From Hyphomicrobium sp. (GTDB lineage Bacteria > Pseudomonadota > Alphaproteobacteria > Rhizobiales > Hyphomicrobiaceae): a DNA stretch of 64,000 nucleotides. The notes beneath the pieces were generated by a model. That model did no database searches and was not told the origin of the DNA. It was given only the letters and a program-made list of their open reading frames with translations. Below, one piece after another: positions 37,264-46,200 of this stretch; the first letter of the stretch is position 1, and each line of letters begins with the position of its first letter. Location of the stretch: contig NZ_JAIETU010000005.1 of the NCBI RefSeq assembly GCF_019744875.1, forward strand, positions 744,001 to 808,000. Reading direction: 5' to 3'. Position numbers and translations under genes: made by a program.

Positions 37264-38598
37264 CTACGATGGCGCGGGGATTTTCCGCCCCGTCTGGCGC
37301 CGATACACCCATTCCGCCGCGAACGAGGCCGCTGCGATTGCTGCGAGCGCCAGCAGGGCCGCGGGCTGCTGATGGTAAATGTAGGTGCTCAGGATCACGA
37401 ACATCGCGACGCAGGTGAGGAGCGATAGCCAGACGATGATCGCGTTCGCGCCGGTTGTGCCGAGCACGCGCAAGTGGCCGGCATTCACCGCAGCGTAGAC
37501 GAGCAGGAATGCGGCGCTCCCCATCATGGCGATGCCCGAAAGATCGAAGCACAGGATCATCAGGATCACGAGCGCTGCCGTGAGCAGGAGGCCGCCGCTC
37601 GCGCTCCTCCACGGTGTGCGCGTCAGTGCGAGTGGCAGTTCTCCATCGCGGGCGATCATGTAGCAAACGTTGGCCGAGCCGAACAACGTGGCGTTGATAG
37701 CGGAGGCCGTCGAGAACAGGGCGGCCACGGCGATGAGGCGAAAGCCGAACTCGCCGAGAAAAGGCTTTGCCGCTTCGGCCAAGGCGTAGTCGGAGGCGCG
37801 CGCGATCTCGGCGTTCGTCAGATTGCCGGAGACCGTCACGGCGACCGCGAGATAGATGACGATGACGAGCAGCACCGACGTATAGAGCGCGCGCGGCAGC
37901 ATGGTTCGCGGGTTGCGCATGGCGGCGGCGGCGTTCGTCACGAGGCCGAAGCCTTCGTAGCCGATGAAGAGCACGCCCGCTCCGAACAGCACCGATTGCA
38001 TCGGCGGCCAGAGCGTGGGTGAAAGGTTGTCGGGCTTCATGAAAAAGAGACCGGCGGCGGCGAACAGAACCAGGATGGCGACCTTCACGGCCACGACGAT
38101 GGTTTCGCTGCGCCCCATGGCTCGCGCCCCGAACGCGTTGACGACTGTCAGCGCGACGACGGAGCCGACCGCAAGTGCATCTGAGATTACGGGCGATGGA
38201 TCGGTCGTGATGAAGGTTGCGCCGTAGCTTCCGAACGCCGTGGCGTAGAGCGCGAGCGAGATGATGTAACCGGCCCACATGAACAGGTTGATCCCGCCCG
38301 CCAGCACGCCGTCACCGATGCTCCGGACGAGGAAGTGCACCGCGCCGCCCGCGGATGGGAAGGCGGCGCCGAGGCGCGCATACGAGTACGTGGAGAGCAA
38401 GGCCACCACGCCGCCGATGGCGAACGAGAGCCACATGGCGTTTCCGGCCGCCTGGGCCACGACGCCGAGAATTGAGAAGATTCCAGCGCCAACCATTCCG
38501 CCGATGCCGATGGACACGGCTGCGGTCAGGCCGATCTCGCCCGAGCCGTTTTCAGGGCTTGTCTGGCTGGGTGTTGGCCGAGGGGCGGACGTGGCCAT
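37264..38598 (-). CDS. APC-family amino acid permease
   Basis: This 444-aa transporter has about 12 transmembrane helices. It opens with 'LTAAVSIGIGGMVGAGIFSILGVVAQAAGNAMW', the unwound helix 1 motif (GxGxMVGAGIF) of APC carriers. 'VLFIGYEGFGLVTNAAAAMRNP' is the conserved helix 6 region. The substrate is not evident. A possible 40-aa membrane peptide ends 33 bases upstream in the same direction. Confidence 0.9.
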   Translation of the reverse strand: MATSAPRPTPSQTSPENGSGEIGLTAAVSIGIGGMVGAGIFSILGVVAQAAGNAMWLSFAIGGVVALLSTYSYARLGAAFPSAGGAVHFLVRSIGDGVLAGGINLFMWAGYIISLALYATAFGSYGATFITTDPSPVISDALAVGSVVALTVVNAFGARAMGRSETIVVAVKVAILVLFAAAGLFFMKPDNLSPTLWPPMQSVLFGAGVLFIGYEGFGLVTNAAAAMRNPRTMLPRALYTSVLLVIVIYLAVAVTVSGNLTNAEIARASDYALAEAAKPFLGEFGFRLIAVAALFSTASAINATLFGSANVCYMIARDGELPLALTRTPWRSASGGLLLTAALVILMILCFDLSGIAMMGSAAFLLVYAAVNAGHLRVLGTTGANAIIVWLSLLTCVAMFVILSTYIYHQQPAALLALAAIAAASFAAEWVYRRQTGRKIPAPS

Positions 38599-38630
38599 GA
38601 CGTGGCTTGCTCCCGTCCCTGGCCGCGCGA

Positions 38631-38753
38631 CTACCGCAAGACTGTCGGCGGGTCGCCGACGACGACCGGCGCATCCGCAAACACGAACAGATACGCCAGC
38701 ATCCCGAGGATGCAGGCGACTGCGCCGAACATGATAAAATGCTTTGTATGCAT
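38631..38753 (-). CDS. Possible 40-aa small membrane protein upstream of APC permease
   Basis: This frame is too short for the ORF track. On the minus strand ATG 38753 opens MHTKHFIMFGAVACILGMLA, followed by YLFVFADAP and a short polar tail to the TAG at 38631. It is one hydrophobic helix with a basic N-terminus, the profile of a real single-pass micro-protein. It lies 33 bases before the permease. The weakness is the lack of a clear ribosome binding site; ATG 38732 is an internal alternative. Confidence 0.38.
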   Translation of the reverse strand: MHTKHFIMFGAVACILGMLAYLFVFADAPVVVGDPPTVLR

Positions 38754-38826
38754 AGAACGGAGTATCGCCTCGGCGTGCCCGTGCCGCAAGAGCCGATCGG
38801 CGCGATAGAGAGCGCGGCCGCCCGGC

Positions 38827-39783
38827 CTATGGCGCGGCGGCGATGGGTGCGGAGCGGATGCCGAGGCCGAAAATGCCCTGGTGGCTGACGAGGCTCGTCG
38901 ATGCGTAGCCGCCGGGTGGCTCAGTCCCGCTCAGCCAGTTGCGAAACTGGCGCGTGAGGTCGAGCGGCAGCCAGCTTCCGTCCTGCTCGGACAGCGGCAT
39001 CACGTAGGGCGCGAGCGTGAACTTGTATTCGAAGAAGTACGAGACGCGGCGCGTGCGCACTTCGAGGCCGAGCAGCGCCTGCCCGACGGGGCCCGCAACC
39101 TGATACTCGTAGGTGCGCTTGTCGCTGTTGGCCATCTGCACTTCCGCGTGCGGAAGCGAGACGCCGGCGCCGACGCCGACATAGGGCTGCAGTCTGAGGC
39201 CCAGGCTCGGCAGCCGGAACAAGCCGTTGAGGGTCAGCATGTTGTGGCCGTGGCTCGCTTCGAGGCGGCGGAAGATGTCGCGCAGCGTGGCGCGGGCGGG
39301 CGCAGGCGCGCCGTTCAGCGTGCCGGCGAACTCGATTTCCTTCTCCAGGCGCGCGATCGTTTTCGAGTGGGTGAAGTCCAGCATCGTGCCGGTGCGGCCG
39401 TTGCCGAAGCGCACGATGCGCGCGCCGTAGTAGATCGGATTGACGAACGGCTTGCCCTCCCAGTCGACCTGCTTGGCGGTGAAGTCGTGCGTGCCGGTCT
39501 TGGTCAGCTTGACGTCGCTCGGGTAGGTGTACGGCACGCCACCGTAGCCGGCGAACATCCACTCGGCGCCAGGAGGGGCAAGTTTCGCGATTGGCGCGCT
39601 GCTTTGGGCGGTGCTCTCGGCGTGCGGCTCGGCTGACTGCTCCATCGTGGCGGACCATGTCGCGGCGGTGAGGGCGGCAGCAGCGAAGAGCGCGGAGGCG
39701 GCGTCGAATGGAGAGACGCGCGCCGGGGTACGGGATGCCCGGGGAGGATTCGCCGTCCACGCGGCGGCCGAGATGAAATTCAT
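38827..39783 (-). CDS. Outer-membrane beta-barrel protein, LpxQ-like (lipid A oxidase)
   Basis: The 318-aa exported protein has a long signal region (about 1-45) and a compact barrel. Blocks are 'MFAGYGGVPYTYPSDVKL', 'IYYGARIVRFGNGRTGTMLDFTHSK', 'HGHNMLTLNGLFRLP', 'PYVGVGAGVSLPHAEV' and 'YFFEYKFTLAPY'. From memory these agree with Rhizobium LpxQ-type lipid A oxidases and related barrels that oxidise the proximal glucosamine of lipid A. The enzymatic call is by family resemblance only. GGGGGAA precedes ATG at proper spacing. Confidence 0.65.
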   Translation of the reverse strand: MNFISAAAWTANPPRASRTPARVSPFDAASALFAAAALTAATWSATMEQSAEPHAESTAQSSAPIAKLAPPGAEWMFAGYGGVPYTYPSDVKLTKTGTHDFTAKQVDWEGKPFVNPIYYGARIVRFGNGRTGTMLDFTHSKTIARLEKEIEFAGTLNGAPAPARATLRDIFRRLEASHGHNMLTLNGLFRLPSLGLRLQPYVGVGAGVSLPHAEVQMANSDKRTYEYQVAGPVGQALLGLEVRTRRVSYFFEYKFTLAPYVMPLSEQDGSWLPLDLTRQFRNWLSGTEPPGGYASTSLVSHQGIFGLGIRSAPIAAAP

Positions 39784-39877
39784 CAGTAGTTCCCCCGAGG
39801 TATTTTGCTGTGCCCCGCTGAGTAGCGGATCGCGCCGCGATGCTCAACCATTCCTGCGTCGCGCCCTTGCGCGCCGC

Positions 39878-40951
39878 TCAGGATTGCGGTTTTGCGAGCG
39901 TTTCTAGCATCTTGTAGACGATGCGGATCTGGGCCGCGTCGCGCGTCAGGTAGTTGGCGCCGGTATAGCCCCACCAGTCCCAGCACCCTTGCGGGTTGAC
40001 GGCCGAGACGGAGGCCTGCGGAAACAGAACGATCAGCCGGTTGGTGTCGGCCCAGTTGGCATAGCCCGATTCCTTGATGAACGCCTCGCCGGTGGCGGAC
40101 CGGTTTTGCCCGCACCCGTGGTAGGCGATGTGCACGCGGCAGGTTTCGTCCTTCAGGCATGCAGGGGGAACGTAGACGACGCCGCTCTGCTCCATGCCGT
40201 CGTTGTTCTCGCCTTCGAGAAAGGGGCGCTGGTCGAACTCGGTGAAGGTGCCGGCGGGTGTTGGGCTGCGCGGGGCCAAGTCGCCGTAGATCTGTTTCAG
40301 GACGACGCCGGCCTGATCGTAGTCGCAGTCGACCACGTAAGGATTGCCGGTGTTCTCGCAGGCGAGGCCGTCCGCTTCCGTGACGAAGGCGTGGCCGGCG
40401 GGCAGGTCCGATACGTAGACCATGTTCGCTTCGGGAACGCCGATGCGCTTGTAGTATTCGAAGGCGGCCGCGACGATGGCGGGCACGACGGTGCGATCGT
40501 TCGTGCCGGAGAACAGATAGATGCGGTCGTTCTTCAGGTCTGCGATCGGGTCGATGCGGCCCGCGTCAGCCAGCTTTTCCGTTTTGCGCACGAGCTGGTC
40601 GACATCCGGCACGCCCCACAATGCGAGCGCGTTCAGCATGCAGCCGTTGACGGCTTTCGACAGGTTGAGGATCGCGGCGCCGGGGCCGGGCATGAGGTCG
40701 GCAAATGCGCTTTCGGCGCAGCCGTAGGGGCCGCCCGCGATGATGGCGGCGCCGACCACGATCTTCGAATGAGCGATCTGAAATTGTCCGGCCATGTAGG
40801 CGCCGGACGAAATGCCGGACACCGACGTCTGGGAGAGGTCGGCGGCGAGGTTCGGCAGCGTGGGGAGTTTGGCGTCGTCGGCACGGCACGGGGAGAGCGC
40901 GGCCAGCGCCAGCGCGCCGATCGCCAAGGCTCGTGCGGTCACTGCTCTCAT
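39878..40951 (-). CDS. Secreted short-chain PHA depolymerase / PHB depolymerase family
   Basis: The 357-aa alpha/beta hydrolase has a signal peptide ('ALAIGALALAALSPCRADD'), the nucleophile box 'VSGISSGAYMAGQF' (G-x-S-x-G), 'YHGCGQNRSATGEAF' with an oxyanion or His region, and four or more Cys suggesting disulfides. It fits the type 2 extracellular poly(3-hydroxyalkanoate) depolymerase catalytic domain. No substrate-binding or linker domain is present, so a general esterase is an alternative. ATG 40951 puts the signal peptide at the start; the track ATG 40990 adds 13 residues. Confidence 0.82.
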   Translation of the reverse strand: MRAVTARALAIGALALAALSPCRADDAKLPTLPNLAADLSQTSVSGISSGAYMAGQFQIAHSKIVVGAAIIAGGPYGCAESAFADLMPGPGAAILNLSKAVNGCMLNALALWGVPDVDQLVRKTEKLADAGRIDPIADLKNDRIYLFSGTNDRTVVPAIVAAAFEYYKRIGVPEANMVYVSDLPAGHAFVTEADGLACENTGNPYVVDCDYDQAGVVLKQIYGDLAPRSPTPAGTFTEFDQRPFLEGENNDGMEQSGVVYVPPACLKDETCRVHIAYHGCGQNRSATGEAFIKESGYANWADTNRLIVLFPQASVSAVNPQGCWDWWGYTGANYLTRDAAQIRIVYKMLETLAKPQS

Positions 40952-41097
40952 CAAGGTGTCACCATCCGGCCGTTCGACGCGTTGCAGCATCGCGCGCTTC
41001 CCGAGGGCCAGATTGCGAGATCGACCAGCGAGCGAGGCTTTCTGATCAGTATCTTAACGCGCTGCGGCGGCGATGGCCATGGCGGCAATTTCGCCCG

Positions 41098-43281
41098 TCA
41101 CCGTAACCGTATCGTGACGCGGTCGACATGGCCCTTGGCGTCGATGACGGTGAGCTTGGCGAAGCCGCGTCCGTCTGGCCGCCACTCGGTTTCTCGGCGG
41201 AGGGGGTCCGACACCACAGGATCGCCGTCGATCAGCCAGGTGAGCGGCAGCGCGCCGCCCTCCGCCTTGATGATCAGTGGCTCGGCGTCGCGCTCTTCCA
41301 TGTCGAGCTCGGAGCGATCGGGGGGAAACGAGATCAGAACCGGCGGTTCGAGGTAAGGACCGGTCGCGACCGTGTCGTCGCCCGGTTCGCGGAAGCGCTT
41401 GAGCGGCTGGGGCAGCTCGGAGCCCGTCGCCTTGACGACGCCGTTGGGGGCGGCGCGGAAGGGCGTGCGGCGCTCGGAGATGCGCGCGAAGGTGTCGAAC
41501 AGGATCGGCGCGGCGGAGAGGCGGCCCATCAGGCCGGGCGTGGAAGCGGCATCGGGACGGCCGACCCAGACGGCGACGACGTGGCGGCCGTCGTAGCCCA
41601 CGGCCCACGCGTCGCGGTAGCCGTAGGAGGTGCCGGTCTTGTAGGCGATTGCGCCGCCTTTCGTGTTGGGAGGCGGAGGTGCGTCCTTCAGGATGTCGGT
41701 GACGTACCACGACGAAACCGGCGACAGGAGACGGCGGCGCGCGGATGCGACGGGCTTGGCGCCCGCCTCGTCGCGCCGCCAGGAGAGCGTGACGGGATCG
41801 CCGCCGCGTGCGAGGGCGGCGTAGAGCGATGTCAGATCCTTCAACGTCATGCCGAGGCCACCAAGCGCGATGGCGAGCGAGGGCTGTGCGTTGTCCGGCA
41901 GGGCGGGCTCGACTCCGGTGCGGCGGATGCGGCCCATCAGGCGGCCCGGGCCGACGGCGGCGAGAACCTTGACGGCCGGGACGTTGAGCGAGCTGCCGAG
42001 GGCTTCGCGGATCGTGATCGTGCCGTGAAAATCCTCGTCGAAGTTCTGCGGACGGTAGTTGCCGAAGCGCGTCGGGCGATCCTCGATCAGGGTCTCGGGA
42101 TGGGCGATGCCGTTCTCGAAGGCGAGGCCGTAGATGAAGGGCTTCAGCGTTGAGCCGGGCGAGCGGATGGCGGCCGTCATGTCGATGGCGCCCTGGCGGG
42201 TGGGATCGAGATAACCGGCCGAGCCGACATGCGCCAGCACCTCGCCCGTCGTGTGATCGACGACGAGCACGGCGGCGGAGAGCTTCGGGCCGAGCAGCTT
42301 GGTCTGCTCGGTGGCGAGCGTCTCGACGGCGGCCTGCAGGTCGCGGTCGAGCGTCAGGCGGTGAATGGTGCGGCCGGGATGGGCGGCGACCTCGGATTCG
42401 GAAAGATGCGGGGCAAGCTTCAGCACTTCGAGGCGCTGCTTCGGGATGCGTTCGCCCTTCGCGCGCTCGGCCTCCGCTTTCGGCAGCACGCCTTCCTCGA
42501 CGGCGCGGTCGAGCACGCGGTTGCGGGCCTTGCGGGCGGCTTCGCTGTTGCGATCGGGACGGCGGACTTCGGGAGACTGCGGAAGCGCCACAAGGAGGGC
42601 TGCTTCGCCTGCCGAAAGATGGCGCGGCTCCTTGCCGAAGTAGGCGAGCGAGGCGGCGCGCACGCCCTCGATGTTGCCGCCGAACGGGGCGAGCCGCAGA
42701 TAGAGACGCAGAATCTCGGGTTTGGACAAGCGCTCCTCAAGCTGGAGCGCGCGCGCGATCTGGCGCAGCTTGCCGGACCCGGTGCGCTCGTGCTTGCCGT
42801 CCAGCAGGCGCGCGACCTGCATGGTCAGCGTGGAGCCGCCGGATTTGATCGCGCCGTGACGGGCGAGCAGGTATCCGGCGCGCAGGATGGCGAGATAGTC
42901 GACGCCGCCGTGCTCGTAGAAGCGCTTGTCCTCGAATGCCATGAGCATGGCGAGATAGCGCGGATCGACTTCGCTGACATCGAGCGGCAGGCGCCAGCGG
43001 CCGTCCTTGGTGGTGAAGGCGCGCAGCAGACGGTTCTCGCGATCGAGCACCGTGACCGAAGTGGCCTCGGCGGCCTCGAGCGGCAGCGGGCCGATGTTCT
43101 GCTTCGTCACCTCGAGAGTGACGCCCGTGGCGGCGGCAAGGCCTGCCACCGCCACGAGAGAAAAGACGGCGAGCCGCAGAGGGCGTGGGGGAGTGAGCCA
43201 CTTCCATCGCGGGGAGCGATCGGGGGGAGCGGAAGGGCCCTGCTCTGCGGCGCGCCGTTTCTTGAAGAACGAGAGGTTCAT
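41098..43281 (-). CDS. pbpC: Penicillin-binding protein 1C
   Basis: This 727-aa bifunctional class A PBP has one N-terminal membrane helix (about 37-55), a glycosyltransferase domain ('AFEDKRFYEHGGVDY', 'IKSGGSTLTMQVARLL'), a transpeptidase domain with 'SPGSTLKPF' (SxxK), 'SSLNVPA' (SxN) and 'AYKTGTSYGYRDAW' (KTG), and the C-terminal PbpC-specific beta domain. It polymerises and crosslinks peptidoglycan. Its start is eight bases downstream of the alpha-2-macroglobulin stop; the yfhM-pbpC pairing is widely conserved and suggests joint envelope defence. Confidence 0.95.
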   Translation of the reverse strand: MNLSFFKKRRAAEQGPSAPPDRSPRWKWLTPPRPLRLAVFSLVAVAGLAAATGVTLEVTKQNIGPLPLEAAEATSVTVLDRENRLLRAFTTKDGRWRLPLDVSEVDPRYLAMLMAFEDKRFYEHGGVDYLAILRAGYLLARHGAIKSGGSTLTMQVARLLDGKHERTGSGKLRQIARALQLEERLSKPEILRLYLRLAPFGGNIEGVRAASLAYFGKEPRHLSAGEAALLVALPQSPEVRRPDRNSEAARKARNRVLDRAVEEGVLPKAEAERAKGERIPKQRLEVLKLAPHLSESEVAAHPGRTIHRLTLDRDLQAAVETLATEQTKLLGPKLSAAVLVVDHTTGEVLAHVGSAGYLDPTRQGAIDMTAAIRSPGSTLKPFIYGLAFENGIAHPETLIEDRPTRFGNYRPQNFDEDFHGTITIREALGSSLNVPAVKVLAAVGPGRLMGRIRRTGVEPALPDNAQPSLAIALGGLGMTLKDLTSLYAALARGGDPVTLSWRRDEAGAKPVASARRRLLSPVSSWYVTDILKDAPPPPNTKGGAIAYKTGTSYGYRDAWAVGYDGRHVVAVWVGRPDAASTPGLMGRLSAAPILFDTFARISERRTPFRAAPNGVVKATGSELPQPLKRFREPGDDTVATGPYLEPPVLISFPPDRSELDMEERDAEPLIIKAEGGALPLTWLIDGDPVVSDPLRRETEWRPDGRGFAKLTVIDAKGHVDRVTIRLR

Positions 43282-43289
43282 GCCCGTTC

Positions 43290-46200
43290 CTAGTTCTTGA
43301 CGACGAGTGTGCCCGCGCCCGAGCGCGCATAGCGTTCCGGACGGTACATGTCCTCGATGGTGGCGGCCGGGTGGATGAACGATCCGGGCGTCACGGCGCG
43401 GACGATGTAGGCGATGGTTGCCGACGCTGCGACGGTTTTTAGTTTGCTCGCCTCCGGGGTCGTAGCATCGGCTGCTGTGTCGTCCGCCTCGTTTGCGTCA
43501 TCGGAATTGTCCGAGGCCGCGCTGTCGTTGTCGTTCTCCTCCGCGCTCTCCGAGGACGTCGAGCCCCAGAGATTGAAGGCGGCCACGAAGCGGTCGTCGC
43601 GGAACTCGGTGTGCTCCGGACGCAGCGTCGTGCGCAGCCAGTCGAGGGTCTTGATGTCGCCCGAGTCCACGAGGCGGGGGTTCTCGATTTCGAGGCCCGC
43701 AGGCAGGCGGTCGACGAGCAGGACGCGGCCGGCGGCTTCGTCGCTTTCGATGGTCAGCACCGCGACGAGGCGCTCGTTCTGCGCGATCTCGCTCTTGCCG
43801 CCTTCGGCGCTGGCCAGATCGACCTTTTCGCCATCAAGCTTGTAGTACGTGCGCTTGACGGTGAAGCCCTTCGAGATGGCGGGCTCCGTCGTGAGCGAGG
43901 CTCCGATGACGCTGACGACGACATCGGTGGAGGCTTCGCCGGAGTTCGTGATCGTCAGGCCCTGCTCGACCTCCTCGGCCGTGAGCGAGCGGACGAGCGC
44001 GCCGTCAACAGGCGTGCCGTTGATCGCGACCTTCGCCATCTTTGCCTGATCGCCGAGAGCGTGTGCGGCCAGCAGCATCCACGCCTGCTCCTGCGTAGAG
44101 GTGTAGTTGCGGGCGAGGTAGGCCTTGGCGATGACGTTGACGAGGCGCGGCGTCTCCGATTTCACGATGCCGCTTTCGGACGCGAGCGTCACGAGGGCGG
44201 CGCCGTCGCGGATGTCGGAGCCGTAGTCAGAGCGGGCGACGCGCAGCGCAGCCTGATCCGAGAAGGCGTCGAGTGCGCCCTTGAAGGCGGCCTCTGCGCG
44301 TTCCTTGTCGCCGACCATCGCGAGTGCGGCGCCGAGCTGGGCCTTGCCGAGCGGGGTCGTGAAGCGGTCGAGGCGGGTGTCAGCGTAGTAGCGCAGCTCG
44401 CCGATCGGCGCGCGGCCGTTGCGGGCCAGCACGTAGAGCGCGTAGGCGCGATCCTCGCCGCCCTTGGTGAAGTCCTCGCCGTTCAAGGCGAAGTTCTGGA
44501 GGCGGTCGAGCGCCTGATTGAAGGGAAGCTGGCGTACCTCGTAGCCGGCTTCACGGGCCCGCGTCAGGAAGTCCGTGACGTAGCTCGTGAGCCAGAGATC
44601 GGTGTTGCCCGGACCCCAGCTGCCGAACGCGCCGGAGCTGTCCTGCATGTCGAACACGCGGGCGATGGCACCCTGCACGCGCTCCTTCAGGGCTTTGTCC
44701 GCACCGATGCCGATGCTGGTGGCGACGGCGTTGGCGTAGAGCAGCGGCAGTGCGCGCGAGACGGTCTGCTCGGCGCAGCCGTAGGGGTAGCGGTCTAGCG
44801 CGGTCAGCAGGCCGGGCACGTCCATGGTGGCGGCTGGGCCGACCGAGAGGTTGACGCGCGTGCGGCTCTTAATGAGGCCCGCGATCAGGTCCTTCGACAC
44901 CGTGAGCTTGCCGCCGCTGGCCGAGAGAGACGCAACTGTCGTGCGTTTGATGTCGCCCGCGGGCGGCTTGATGTCGAGCGTCAGGCGGCGCGAGACGGCG
45001 ATGCCGCCCGGGCCCGTGACGCTGACGTCATAGGTGCGCAAGCCGACTTCGTCCGGCTTGAAGGTGACGATGTGGGATTTGCGCTCGCCAGCGGCCAGGG
45101 CGATGTCCTTTTCGGCCACCACGAGGTCGGTCGCGGCGTGGTCGATCAGCTTGGCTGCATAGCTGCCGGCCGGGCCGTCGACGTTGTGCAGCGAGAGATC
45201 GACGCGTGCCTCGTCGCCAAGCGTCAGGAAGCGCGGCGCGGAGGCAGTGAGGGCTACCTCGTCGCGGACGATGACGTCGTTGGTGCCGTGGCCGAGTTTC
45301 GATTTCGACCAGGCGACGGCCATGACGCGGACCGTGCCGTTGAAGCTCGGAAGGGCGAACTCGACGTTGGCGATGCCATCGGCGCCGACGGTGACGATGC
45401 CGGAGTAGAACGACACCGTTTCCTCGACCGGCGGGCTGCCTTGCAGGCCGGCGCCGTCCGTGCCGTCGCCGCCGGAGCGGAGCTTGCCGCGCTCGGCGCG
45501 CATGCCGTCGATCAGGCGGCCGTAGAAGTCGCGCATTTCGAGGGCGAGTTTCTGCTGCGCGTAGAAGTGCGATTCCGGCGCGGGCGCCTGGAAGCGCGTG
45601 AGGTTGAGGATGCCGAGATCGACGGCGGCGACCGTCACGCGGGCCTCTTCACCCGCATCGAGGCCCTTGATCTTGACCGGGATGGTGAGCGTGGATGCGC
45701 CCTTGACCTTGGCTTCAGTCGGGATCTCGACGGCGAGCGTGCGCTTCGACTGGTCGATGCCGATCCAGCGGACGCCGATGGCGCGGCTGGGCATGCGCTT
45801 GGCCGTCTCATCCATCGGGCGATAAAGAAGCGCCGTCGCGTAGGCGCCAGGACCCCAGTCGCTGCCGACCGTGATTTCCACGTCGCCGCCGCCCTTGGCG
45901 ATGTCGACTTCCTGCTTCGAGAGAAGGCCGCGGCCGAGCACGGTCACGAGTGCCTTGCCGCCCTGCTTGGAGGCGATGCGCAGCTTGGCCGTTTCGCCCG
46001 GCTGATAGGTGGGCTTGTCGAGCGCGACGTCGAGCATTTCTGGGCTCTCAGCCGTTTCGCCGCTCGTGTACCAGCCGGCGTTGAAGATCACGCTCGAGAG
46101 CGTGCCGGCGGTGCCAGAGGCGCTGACCTCGAGGCGGTAGCGGCCGTAGTCGACGTCGGCGGAAATCGCGGCCGGTGCGGCGGTCGTGGCGTCGAGCTTG

